Origin: Chara braunii
Lineage: Eukaryota > Streptophyta > Charophyceae > Charales > Characeae
Direction of reading: 5' to 3'
Length of the DNA: 21,796 nucleotides
NCBI GenBank assembly: GCA_003427395.1
Contig: BFEA01000026.1
Location: 4,318,977 to 4,340,772, forward strand
How positions within the stretch are numbered: position 1 is the stretch's first letter; each line of letters starts with the position of its first letter. Below, one piece after another: positions 1-9,250 of this stretch. The notes beneath the pieces are model-generated. The model was not told the origin of the DNA and ran no database searches. It saw nothing but the letters and a program-made list of their open reading frames with translations. The position numbers and the translations under genes are program-made.

Positions 1-681
1 GGGGGCTGTGATGGGGGAAAGGGAGTCCTAAGCGAGGGGAGGGGTGATTGGGGGCCCACTCCCCCTGGGGTCTGGGTTGCTGGGCTTGTTATTAAGGGCC
101 TTGACACCATTGCCCCTAATGTTCGGCCTGGTAGAGGGGTAGGAAAGCTGTGAGGCGGTCGGAAGGGCCGCTGATCCTTTTGTGCTGCCCAGGTTTTCCA
201 TATCAGCTTTCCATTATCCTGCACTTCTGCTAGCTTTCCGTGGGGATCGATCCAGAGTTCCCGGAAGGCCGTAATGGCATGTTGTTTACTCTTTCTGTCC
301 GGGCTTGCTGTCAACACTTCAGCCAATTTTCTGCTGGCTTTCAGCAAGTTTGCTCGGAGGACCTCCACCAGCTCTGCTTTAGCATGGTCATAGCCAAAGG
401 CTGCATCTTGGTGTTCCCCTGAGCATCTCATTCGCCATATTACCATGAGTACTGCCAACCACATATGTCCGAATGGGTTTCGTTGGAAGCGGGTCCAGGC
501 TGTGGGGAAGTTTCTTCGTTTTCCCAGGAGGACGAGTGCAATGTCCCAGTGAAAAACGGTGTCTGTGAGGGCATGCCACATTGCGTCCCACCATTGCCAA
601 ACCCTTATTGTCATCGGGCATGCAAGCAAACAGTGTTCCAGGTCAGCTCTGCGGCTTTCTGTGCCGGGCCGGTGATGCGCA
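1..681 (-). pseudogene. LINE (non-LTR retrotransposon) ORF2 C-terminal fragment
   Basis: One minus-strand frame stays open from about 680 to the window edge, roughly 226 codons with no stop. Its first part carries the pattern seen after the reverse transcriptase of plant L1-type LINEs (zf-RVT-like region): HHRPGTESRRADLEHCLLAC, then P-M-T-I-R-V-W and a Trp-rich stretch ending in MWLAVLMVIWRMRC. A charged helical stretch and a proline-rich tail follow. In the family this region lies at the C-terminus of ORF2 and is thought to help nucleic-acid binding. The reverse transcriptase core is absent, because reading back toward it one enters LTR copy 1 at 682. The frame is therefore a remnant cut by the LTR, although the surviving part is intact. 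The LINE assignment rests on motif pattern only. Another possibility is a host-domesticated zf-RVT protein. Confidence 0.6.
629..681 (-). repeat. 53-bp LINE-derived segment, left copy
   Basis: This 53-bp stretch abuts LTR copy 1 and recurs at 20761-20813, abutting LTR copy 3, with 46 of 53 positions identical by eye. In both places it encodes the same LINE residues (A-H-H-R, then T-E-S-R, then L-E-H-C). Only the left copy continues into more LINE sequence. The right copy is cut by LTR copy 2. Confidence 0.75.
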
Positions 682-1997
682 ACCGCACACCCCGCGCGGC
701 GTCCCGTACTTCGGACGCCGATCAAAGTAGTTAGGGGCGTGGCTGAGGATTTTTGGTCGTGGGGGTTGAGCCACCCGAACAAAACGGGGGACTCTTGCTT
801 CGGCCGACGTGCTGGGACAGGGGTTTGAGCTGTCGCCGGGCACAAATAACAGGAGAACGGTGCCCTACGGACCGACCGTCGTCACTTTAGAAAAAAAGAA
901 AGGAAAATGAGCGGAGAAGGGAGAAGAAAAACGAAACCGACGGGAATGGGGTTCCATTCCCCGAGGAGCCCGGTTCGCGCGACCCTGGGGGCGGAGGCCC
1001 CGGAATCGGGTTCAGGCTTCGACGTCTGACTCGTCGAGTCCATGCGGCCGGCACGACACGGGGCTGCCCGGGGTCGGGCAGGTCGATGGAACCCGGGTTC
1101 GAAAATGGGCGGGAAGCGCAGTTCGTGGAATCGGACGGTCGCTTCGTACCCCAGGACCAACCATCGCCACGAACAGCAGTCTCCCTGGCAACACCAGTGG
1201 CAATCAAACCGCGGGCGCCTCGTGGCGTGCACAACTGACCAGGGTAACACCGTGAGGTCTGTGTAAGGCAGGATTAAAGGCGGGGAAGAAAATCGCTCAA
1301 TCAACACGAACCCACTCCCTCCTAGGTGGCACACCTGGGTCGGGTTATAAAGATGGATTGACTCAGTGCGCCACAGTAGGCTCCACACGTTTGTATCACA
1401 GTATACGTCGTCGTCATCAGCGATTGGGAAGGACGGGAGTGCACTGTGACGTTCTGAGACAACGCTCAAGCTTGGGCCACGGCCCGCGCTCTGGTCCATC
1501 GAGACGAGACCTGACTCCATACAAAGACCAACGAATATCATCAAGAAGGACGCGCCTAACTCTCTTCCTCGGTCTCTTTCTCTTTGTCTCTAGTTTCAAC
1601 CCGAACGCGGTGTTGGGGACCCCGGGGTGGGCACTGAGAGGTCGGCCGCTTCGCAGGGACGAGGGTGACCGATCTCTTTGAAATTATCCGCCTCCCCTTG
1701 GAGTCCCGACCCGCGCACGATGAGAGAGAGAGACTGCGGAAGGAGGTTGGCGCGTATCCCGCACACTCGCGCGGGTTAAGGTCGAATGGAAGGGGGAAGG
1801 ACTGACGTACTCATGCATTCATGCAAGCAATCAACACTCGGTACTTTTAATCAACAGGCCCGGGGTCGCATAAACACACACCTACCCATAGAGCCTTCAA
1901 TAAGACATTCAACATCCATAGACTTCCATACCCGAAAATGCATAACGAATTACCCACACATTGGGGCGATACAAACATTACACGGGGACAAAGCAGC
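682..1997 (-). repeat. LTR copy 1 of the gypsy family
   Basis: About 1.3 kb that aligns end to end with 19436-20759 and, as far as the window goes, with 20814-21796, at roughly 90% identity by eye with small indels. The right edge is where copies 1 and 2 diverge after ACAAAGCAGC. Read on the minus strand the LTR starts near TGCTGCTTTGTCCCC. Copy 1 lacks about 16 bp around 1110 that copies 2 and 3 keep. A TTATAA core near 1347 is conserved in all copies and could serve as a TATA element on either strand. Copy 1 could be the 3' LTR of the element whose 5' LTR is copy 2, which would make a 20-kb element. However, I see no purine-rich tract on the minus strand next to it, so it may equally be a solo or chimeric LTR. 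Confidence 0.8.
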
Positions 1998-3195
1998 AAT
2001 GGAGAAAAAACTCGTCTTCAAATACAGAATTCTCACGATTGGCCGAGTCGGGCCCAACCCCCAATCCGTCATAACCACCGACAACCATAGCCACAAGGCC
2101 CTGCCACTGTCGGTGTCCGATCTCCACCACAGCTCAGTCCCTCCGACTACCTTACCCCTAGTCTACTGCTAACTCCACCACCCATTGTCACTCCGCCCAC
2201 CATGGGGCAGGTCAAGCCTTTCCGACGCCGCGGGCTTCACGCATAACTTAGGCAGCTTGCAGTCGAGATCAAAGAGAGTGAGAGGAAGGGGCTACGATAA
2301 TTTATAGCGAGGAAGGCTGCGGAGAGGCTGCATGAAGCACGGGGTGGAGATGGGCAGGACAGAAGAAGGGCAAATGTTCCAGAAGGATCGAAGGAAGCGA
2401 GTCGGATGATCTGCGTGATTGGGGCGGTCGTCTAAGTAGGTGTGCTTCCCGCTACCACCACATTGCCCCGACCAACCCAATCAGACAACCAATCGTTCGT
2501 AGGGAAAGGAGAAGGAGGGGATTGGACTTCGCTTAGAGGGAAGACGAAGAGGCATGCAGGAAGGGAATGCGCAACAAAAAGGGAAGATGGCGGGGGGATG
2601 CAAAGCGGAAGAGCGGGTTTACGCGGCGCGCAAAAATTCAAAAACAGCTGCGCGCGCCAAAAATTTCAAAATTTTGAGTCCCGCTTATTCCAAATTGTTT
2701 CTTGAATTTCTTGGCGCGGCCGCTAACCGGCCACACAAGTCCCGAATTACATTTTCTACTCTGTCCCGCCTTTCGTAAATGAAAAAGAGAGAAAGAAAGA
2801 AAGAAAAAGAAATTAAGCCCCGTTCTTCCCTATTACCTTGAATCCGTACTTCGGGGCTTTACGTGGGATTTTCCCTTAAGGGTATGGGAAGCCGCCGAGT
2901 ACAGATCCTGGCTTATCACATCTGTGATGTGCAGGGGGTTCCAAAGAAAAATGGCGGTCTCCTGACTGCTGTATGAGCATCCTAATTACTCGGAGGATCC
3001 GACTGGCCACTTCTTCGTCAGCTGGCCCAGTCCATCACCTACTCTACTTCGATTTATCCCAAATTGCTGTGGATCTGCCTTCTGATTGGGCAGCCTCTTC
3101 ATCGTCGGCTGGCCCGATCCTTTTTTTATTTTTTTTGGGTATACACAACATGTTTTACCGCGCGACCTTTCTAATTAAGAACGGAAGAAGGAGAT
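1998..3195. other. Non-coding stretch between LTR copy 1 and the ORF3-like frame
   Basis: No gene is supported here. Visible items are paired GC-rich and A/T-rich blocks at 2630-2720 (TTTTTGGCGCG on the minus strand near 2655 and TTGGCGCGG near 2710, both E2F-site-like), a perfect CCCTTAAGGG palindrome near 2873, and a short direct repeat around GCTGGCCC (about 3012-3035 and 3096-3121). Open frames in this stretch have no coding character. Confidence 0.5.
2781..2812 (+). repeat. (GAAA)n-rich microsatellite
   Basis: An imperfect run of GAAA/GAGA units of about 32 bp lies directly in the sequence. It is purine-only on the plus strand and has no neighbouring gene. Confidence 0.85.
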
Positions 3196-3222
3196 AAGAA
3201 GAAGAAGAAGAAGAAGAAGAAG
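3196..3222 (+). repeat. (AAG)9 microsatellite
   Basis: Nine perfect AAG units lie immediately past the stop of the minus-strand frame at 3224-3736, so the repeat falls just downstream of that frame. Confidence 0.9.
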
Positions 3223-3223
3223 C

Positions 3224-3736
3224 TCAGAGGAAGTGGTCGATCTCGGGATTAAGAAGGGGGGGAAGAGGAGGAAGAAAGGCTGCCAGAGCAGTCGGAGTTG
3301 TTGGCGCCTCCACTTCGTTGAAGTGGTGTTGGATGAAGGAGGGGTAGAAAAAGGCCCCCGGCACGTGTGCCAGGACACGTGGCGCGAAATCCGCAATAGC
3401 CCGTACGACCCGTCGCCGCACCGTGTGATTCCCGGGACCCGTCATCACCAGATGGGTCTCGGTATACGACCTTCGCTCCCTGTTGAGCACTGCGATGACA
3501 AGGAAATGGTACATTACATTCGGCCGCTGACCCGCCTCGTAAATGAGCGTTCCTGCTAGTCTCGCCATGACGCATCCTTCAAATGGCGGCTCCAGATATG
3601 GATCCCATGCAGGATCAGAACGCGGTGTCGTACCAAACACCCTTACAAGGGTATTTGGCGTGTTTTTTTTGCAAGTCACGCAAGTGCAGTTTCGCCTGCC
3701 CGACGGTGTGCACGCGAGAGGAGACTTAGGTCCTTG
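3224..3736 (-). pseudogene. ORF3-like coding fragment, unknown function
   Basis: An open minus-strand frame of about 171 codons lies between a TGA at 3737-3739 and its own stop at 3224. There is no ATG near the start; the first in-frame Met is in CVMARLAG. The composition is protein-like: a Cys-rich start (C-T-C-V-T-C), three strand-like hydrophobic runs (VMARLAGTLIYEA, VMYHFLVIAVLN, THLVMTGP), an amphipathic helix-like run ending RVLAHVPG, and a Pro/Leu run PTALAAFLPPLPPLLNP. The order matches ORF3 of the gypsy element at 13.4-12.8 kb, which has RSVAHVQG and PTALLPQLPVLLPPIDP at nearly the same spacing (23 versus 25 residues from AHV to PTAL). I infer a distant relative of ORF3, perhaps from another element of the family. 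No integrase is recognisable upstream of it. The function is unknown. Confidence 0.45.
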
Positions 3737-3799
3737 TCAAGGTGAGTGGCGCACGCAGGGTATTGACGGCGAGGCGCAGCCATGCGTAGCCTGAGTGGG

Positions 3800-5340
3800 C
3801 GCGGCGTCACGGGCCAGCAAGACGCGCTGCCCTTCGTCCCTTTCATTTGCTCTTATTTTTATTATTTTCTTCTACTTCTAAATTTTTCTAAGTACCTTTG
3901 ATTGGCTGATCAGTTCCAAGGCCAACGTCGAGACCAGCGAGTCTGGCTCAGCTACTAAGTTGCGGGACACGGGTGGTCATCGCGGTGGTTGGGGGCCTTG
4001 ACGATGTGCCTCTTTTTATGAGGTTGGTTGGGTTCCGCATGTTCGGGGTGTTGGGGGGAGTCCTGTGTCCTGTCCACTTTAAAGCAGGGACCAAAAAGGT
4101 TAACGTGCGTGAGAGCGGTGGGGTCCGTAGTCGTGGTTTCCATCGCTTCCTATTTTTTTTTGAGTTTCAATAGCCTAACGCAGGAGAGAATTGGAGAGCA
4201 GTCCGAGCAGGCCTATGGGGCTGCGACACGAGGGTGGAAGGGATCGCTATGGGGCCACCGTCCGCCAGCCATGATCGCTGTGAGGAGGTTTGAGTGAGAG
4301 CATACCGCTGGAACCCGGAAGATGGTGAACTATGCCTGAGCAGAGCGGGGCCAGAAGGCACCAGAGGAAGGCCGCCATAGTACTGGTTGTGCGGCCCCAG
4401 CTGTTCCGCGTGGGTGTTTTGGAACCCGCCTCAGTTCCGGGCCTCGGACTTCGCGTTTGATATTAGCTGCTACTACCAAGATCTGCGCCGGGACCCGCTG
4501 TGCGTAGCCCACGTTACAGCAAACCCTGGGCCCTACCACAGGACCTGCAGTAGGCCCATGCCTAGGTTTTGCAACAGGACCAAGCCCTCGGCCCTGCGAC
4601 AGGCTGTCTGTGTGGGAACTGCCTGTTGAGGGCTTGAGGTGGTGGCAAACTGTGGCAAAATGTGGCAAACTGTGTTCTTGGCACAGCGGGTAAAAAGGGG
4701 ACACCACGGGGGGGGAGCCTGCCGCGGCTGGCTGAGCAGCCCAAACTGTTGCAGTAGGAGGTTCACATGGAACCCCTCTTCACTTTGGTCCTATAAGCCC
4801 TGATTTGAATATTTGCTACTACCACCAAAATCTGTACCGGGGCCTGCTAAACAGAGTTCGCGTTACCGCGTGCCCTGTGCCTTCGCACTGGCCTCAACTT
4901 CAAAATGGTGTGCTGCAGTGCCATGCGGCCGGGGCTGATCGTGTTCGGGCGGACGGTGACTACACACCTTGTGGTGAACTTCGGTTCCCAAGATCACCGT
5001 CCTGCTGACCGTAGTATCTGGCATAATCTGCGGTCTTTGGGGTTGCAACACAGTGTAGCACCTATAGTATCCAATGGGTAATTCAGCTACGCAGCGACAA
5101 GGATGGGCGCTGTAATGAGGGAACAAAGCAGGGCCAGCAGCAAGGCAGTGGGAGAGATAGACGACGGACCGCTAGCAGGCGAGGAGGAGGCCGGCAACAG
5201 GCCGGAGCGGGGGAAAGCGGAGTGCCATGGAGCGAGGTAGAGAAAGAGAGAGATAACGGGAGAGCGGAGGCATAGGAGTAAAAAGGCACTGAGTCTGTGG
5301 AACGAAACAGCGAAGAAGACTGGGCGCAGGGGAAAAAGGG
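3800..5340. other. Gene-free stretch with a diverged direct duplication
   Basis: I see no supported gene. A segment of about 160 bp at roughly 4405-4570 recurs in diverged form at about 4753-4920, offset by 348 bp. The best core is TACTACCAAGATCTG at 4471 against TACCACCAAAATCTG at 4819. Between them, 4642-4674 contains three tandem units of about 11 bp around GTGGCAAA. The rest shows only purine-rich simple sequence (5130-5340). Confidence 0.5.
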
Positions 5341-5350
5341 AAGAAGGTGG

Positions 5351-5640
5351 AATGCACCTGGCTGGGGTCTGCGCCAGGGTGCATTTCAGAAAAGGAATGG
5401 TAGAGAAAAAAAGAAGGGCGCAGCCAGAGAGAAGTAGCTCTCTCGATCCTTAGCGGAATCGAGAGAGGTAAGATACTATCCCGGGGGTTTGACCCCGGGC
5501 GAATCTGTTTGTGATGTCAGTTTGGGTAGAAAGTGAGAGGGCTGAGAGTTAGTAGAGAAAAGAGATGCGCGGAGATGGCGAAAGTGAAGGAGACGGGGGA
5601 AAACAGGTAACTCGCTCGTTTCTCTATGAAATCGAGCGAG
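5351..5640 (+). repeat. Cluster of four stem-loops
   Basis: Four inverted repeats stand in a row. 5351-5362 pairs with 5373-5385 (AATGCACCTGGC, one bulge). 5438-5447 pairs with 5458-5467 (CTCTCTCGAT, perfect 10 bp). 5480-5486 pairs with 5493-5499 (CCCGGGG, perfect). 5611-5618 pairs with 5633-5640 (CTCGCTCG, perfect, plus an inner TTTC/GAAA). The second and fourth stems are near-identical but differ by a compensated pair, T-A against G-C. No coding frame overlaps convincingly. Transcription is not shown. Confidence 0.6.
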
Positions 5641-6966
5641 GGAGGAACCGAAATTGGGGTTTTGGTTGGTGCAGTTAGATTTAGGAGAGGAGTGCTGGTT
5701 TTTGTGCTGTGAGAAAACAGAGCTGCGCGGAGGTATTGAGAAGCGGACATGAGAGGGGGCGAGAGTTCACATATCACGGTCATTTTTCGACCGATTTCAT
5801 CGATCTAAAAGCCTGTACTGACGGTTTGGGGCATTGCGAATTCGATGGCAGACTTGGATCTGACGATGAGGCAGTGAATTTGATGCTACCGTGTACAGGG
5901 GCTGCGTGTGGAAAAGAATGTTCTGAAACGGAAATGTATTTTCCCATGATTTGGCGGAAGATACATTTCCATTTTGCTCATTTGAAATGCATTTCCATTT
6001 TGCACATTTGGTGAGTAGTGGAGTATGGTCCATCGGCGCATGCCCCTGATCGCTATCGCGACTGTTGGTAACAGGATCGTGGGGTGGGTCGCCGCCACCG
6101 AGATTGCTGCTGGTCACCTTCACTGGCCCCGAAAATCGTGCTCGTCGCCTCGTCACGATTCAAAGCACTCTTGGTTTCTGTAGTGCTGATCATCTGCGTG
6201 GCGATACTGTTTTTGGCGTAGCAATACGGTTCGTCGATTTTTGTTTTTTGACGTGATTACTATCCCCCACCGATTTAACCAATTACTGTCTTCGCCGGTG
6301 TAAACGAGGATAGTCCCTGTTCGAGGAGTGACTGCTCACGTTTGTTCGTGATCTTTCTCCCTCTCACATGAATGAACCTGGCCAAGTCGATGGCCGGGTA
6401 CATTCATACACTGGGAGTAGAGAGAAAGAGCAGTGAGTGCTTGGGCGTACGGTGGTGCTTGGCTGTTCGGAGTACCTTGGGCCCGTCTGTATCTGACCAA
6501 GGTAGGGGGCCGGATTCGATGAGGGCAGGGGAGTGAAGTAGAGAGGGAGCTCAGGCCGACAGAGCTAAGTGAAGAAGAAGGCAAGATAGAGAAGAGAGAG
6601 AGGAAGTAAGAGGAAGAGCTCTGCATACGTATGATTGGTGGCATTCACATTCGGAGCCTCGGTTCTTGGGCTGGTAAAGTGATTTGTCTGCTAGATTCTG
6701 GTAACGAACCAAGCTTCAGCCTGCTAAATAGCTACGCGGAGATCTTTCCTCGTGGCCAGCTTCATAGAGGGACTGGTGGATGACTAGCCAGCGAAATAGC
6801 AAGGATCGACAGATTGAGAGCTCTTCCTCGATTGGATGAGTGCCGGTGTTTCAGCTGTTGCAGCTTTATTGTAACTGCTTACTGATAAACCGTGAAGTTA
6901 CTGCGAGCAGCCGCCGGATTGCTGTGTTACTGTGTGCTGTCAAGATACTGCTGTTTTGAGGAGCTG
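5641..6966. other. Gene-free stretch with a small compound repeat at 5930-6003
   Basis: A perfect 10-bp inverted repeat GGAAATGTAT/ATACATTTCC (5930-5939 and 5961-5970) overlaps a direct repeat CATTTCCATTTTGC (5964-5977 and 5990-6003). Elsewhere I see no coding signal and no recognisable RNA gene. Open frames on both strands are short and lack family motifs. Confidence 0.5.
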
Positions 6967-7428
6967 CAATGCTAGGTGGCTCATGCGAGAGTTCTGATTG
7001 GACTACGAATTGCAAGGCCACAGGGCGACTGCCATGCAAGGGCGGATCGGTCTGCTCCCTCGCCGCTAAGATTCGTTGCGACCACTGTTCTTACTGGAGT
7101 CTGGCCGCCATTGCGGGGCTCCTACGGCTTTGTGATTATACTACTCGTACCGGACCAAGAAGCACCAACCTACCAGCTGATCGTGGCACATCCGGAGGTC
7201 GATAAAAGTAGCAACGGGTGGGCTACGACAGATACAGGCTTACCAGTCAGGCTAGCGCGCTGCCTATCACATCAGCAGGAGAAGCCAGGGGCAGACAGCA
7301 GATCGGAAGCCTCACCTGCTAGCCGAGACACTGATCAGTCGTTGCTCGGAATAGCGAGGGGGCGCATGAGAGTGGAAGGGATGACACGGAGAGAGCAAAA
7401 GGGGAAGAAACATACCTGGAGTATGTAG
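6967..7428 (+). other. Unassigned open frame, doubtful gene
   Basis: A plus-strand frame of about 150 codons ends at 7428. The only early start choice is a non-ATG codon near 6976. A middle run, VPDQEAPTYQLIVAHPEV, is protein-like and the end is basic. No family motif, splice context or promoter is convincing. At this GC content an open frame of this length can occur by chance. It is listed because it is the longest plus-strand frame in the 6-8 kb region. Confidence 0.15.
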
Positions 7429-7599
7429 GCCGTCAGTTTGCTGACAACTCGGGGGAAGGGGACAGCAAGGGAGCGACCCCCGGGGGCCGCGAGATTGGCC
7501 GACAGTTGGAGCAGGGGGGAGCAGGCAACTAAGCTAGGACGTTCCCCCAGCTGGCCGGCGTGCCGCTCGCCCCGACACACGAGACAGTAGGAAGCGGGG

Positions 7600-7890
7600 G
7601 ACGAGATTGCTGCATACTGCTGCAGGCTGTGGCAAGCTGTTGACTGCTGTTGGCCTGCTGGTGGTTGCTGCAGGCTGTGACCTGCTGCTGACTGTGGCTG
7701 GCTGCTACACGCTGCGCCATGCTGCCGCATACTGCAGGTACACCGTTGTTGATTGGGGCTGGTTGCTGGAGGCTGCTGGATGCTACTGCACGCTGCTGGA
7801 TACTGTTGCTGGCTAGTACATGCTGCTGCATACTGTTGCAGATTGCTGTTGGTTGTTGCTGACTGTTACAGGCTGCTGTGTAGCGGCAAT
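7600..7890 (+). repeat. Decayed CTG/CTGTTG-rich simple repeat
   Basis: About 290 bp is built from variants of CTGCTG, CTGTTG and GGCTGCTGG with ATACTG interruptions (for example CTGCTGCATACTGTTGCAG near 7820). It has no fixed period. The minus strand reads Gln/Ser-rich peptides in more than one frame, as expected of a CAG-rich repeat and not of a protein. It is probably an old expanded trinucleotide or minisatellite. Confidence 0.7.
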
Positions 7891-7899
7891 GGGGCTAAG

Positions 7900-8290
7900 G
7901 AGAGGTGTGGGGGCTTAGAGGAGTGATCAGATTTTGCAAGCAAGGGGGGGGTAGTGATGTGATTCGGGAGGTCAGCCGAGGATTGCTTTCGACAGTCTGA
8001 CTCAGAGTTGACCAAGCTGCTATTGTTTGGCCATCATTGCGGGGCCCTCAGGCGAGTGAAGGTATCAAGGCCCTCTCCTGGGAGTTGAGTTGTCCCCCTC
8101 TTGTATCTCGAGAGTCTGAAACCCCTTACTTCTGCCCTTCTTAATCTCAGTCTAATCCTGGTTACGAGAGGAAGGCGGCAGGCGGGATTGCAACCCGTAG
8201 GACCGCAGCAAGACTCTGTGGGGAGTCAGCCCATCGATTGCGGGAGCTCTGCCGGAACTGAGGAGGAGTTCTGGAGGCAGGGAACTGAAA
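7900..8290. other. Gene-free stretch before the AT-rich island
   Basis: No supported gene, RNA gene or repeat. A short plus-strand frame (8101-8295) ends in the candidate intron donor region, but it has no coding features and no ATG. Confidence 0.4.
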
Positions 8291-8291
8291 G

Positions 8292-8396
8292 GTAACCATT
8301 GCTTTCTCTCTATAAACCCAAATTATAACCCTATTTGTATTGCCCATTGCATGTTTTAACTGAGTATGTTGCCTGTCTCTCTATTTTGACTTTTAG
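8292..8396 (+). other. Candidate spliceosomal intron (105 nt)
   Basis: The donor AAAG|GTAACC at 8292, a branch-point-like TTTTAACTGAG near 8354, a pyrimidine-rich run and the acceptor GACTTTTAG at 8396 are correctly ordered for a short plant-type GT-AG intron on the plus strand. No coding exon is recognisable on either side, so it would belong to a non-coding or unknown transcript. The sites could be fortuitous. Confidence 0.3.
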
Positions 8397-8553
8397 GTTG
8401 CCTTTCAGGACACAATCCAGACTAAGTAAAGGAATGTGTGTGTGAAATTAATTTCAGCTTTGTTGTTTAACTCAAAGCAGATTGTGGGGTTGCATCTAGG
8501 GGAAGGCTGGGAGGAAGGCAATATTGCCTGAGTTTGACTGGGTCAACTACAGG

Positions 8554-9250
8554 CTGGGCCAGTTCCATAAGTTTGGGAGGGTCCAGTGCTATGTTTATTT
8601 TTGGATTGCCTGAAGAACCAGACATGTTTCATAAGTTTGGGTGGTCTGGTTGCTTTGATTTGACGAGGGCTGAATGTGGTTGATTTTTCAGGTGCCAGTT
8701 AAATCCATAAGTTTGGGTAGTCTGGCGGCCTTGTTTATTTTGAGTTTCTGTCAGTTTTTTTTTGCGTTGACTTTAAGAGAAATGAACCAGGCTGAGGGTC
8801 AAGACATGTTCCATAAGTTTGGGTGGTCTTGGTCCAACTCCTCGCACATGCTGGAACTAGAAGGTTATAACCTGGCTATACTTTATTATTATATTATCTA
8901 TGAACAGGCTAGTCAGACAGGGTTCCATAAGTTTGGGTGGTTTGACTATAGCTTATCACCAACTGAAGACAATACTAATTAAGAATAAACTTGTGGTACG
9001 AAGGGGCAGAATGAGTCTTGAGCTGAAGATGATCGGCCCAGTTATATGCTACCTCAAAAGACTAAGTGCAAATAATTATATAAATTTTGGATATTTAAAT
9101 AATTCATGGCGACTAGGGTGGCCTAGTCACATGTCCAAAGAAGAGAAAAGTTGTTGTACCCTGTGTTTGTGTATACTCCACGACTGAGCTAGACATGTTC
9201 CATAAGTTTGGGTGGTCTAGCTTTATGCCCTATGTAAGTTGGGTATAAAG
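8554..9250 (+). repeat. Seven stem-loops with a conserved apical sequence and covarying stems
   Basis: Six copies of CCATAAGTTTGGGTGG (allowing 1-3 changes), starting near 8565, 8629, 8705, 8811, 8925 and 9200, each lie in the loop of an inverted repeat. The arms are: CTGGGCC/GGTCCAG (8554-8560, 8580-8586); AACCAGAC/GTCTGGTT (8616-8623, 8644-8651); GCCAG/CTGGC (8694-8698, 8722-8726); GGGTCAAGAC/GTCTTGGTCC (8796-8805, 8826-8835); TAGTCAGAC/GTTTGACTA (8910-8918, 8940-8948); AGCTAGAC/GTCTAGCT (9187-9194, 9215-9222). A seventh, CTTTATGCCC/GGGTATAAAG (9221-9230, 9241-9250), has the shorter loop TATGTAAGTT. Stem bases differ between copies but stay complementary, with G-U pairs when read on the plus strand. 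Inside the six long loops CCA and TGG can pair around TAAGTT. I infer an RNA or single-stranded DNA structure under constraint. I know no family that matches. Confidence 0.75.

Noticed and set aside
1340-1360. Plus-strand TATAAA as evidence that the LTR is plus-oriented
   Set aside because: The PBS next to copy 2 and the gag-pol direction are both on the minus strand. TTATAA is near-symmetric and reads as TATA-like either way.
882-1544. 220-codon minus-strand frame inside LTR copy 1 and its relatives at 19840-20301 and 21440-21688
   Set aside because: It lies wholly inside the LTR. The related frames start and stop differently and show no protein family signal, so LTR sequence conservation explains the resemblance.
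682-1997. Copy 1 as the proven 3' LTR of a 20-kb element
   Set aside because: No purine tract lies beside it on the minus strand and no matching target-site duplication was found. Kept only as a possibility.
7529-7831. Gln/Ser-rich minus-strand proteins
   Set aside because: These are translations of a CAG-rich decayed repeat open in more than one frame; no family motif.
8674-9218. Repeated peptide FHKFGW encoded by the 16-bp motif on the plus strand
   Set aside because: Only two of the six copies are in the same frame relative to each other (spacings 64, 76, 106, 114 and 275), so the conservation is of nucleotides and structure and not of a protein.
8554-9250. CRISPR array
   Set aside because: Spacing is irregular, the repeats are hairpin loops with differing arms, and the context is eukaryotic transposon DNA without cas genes.
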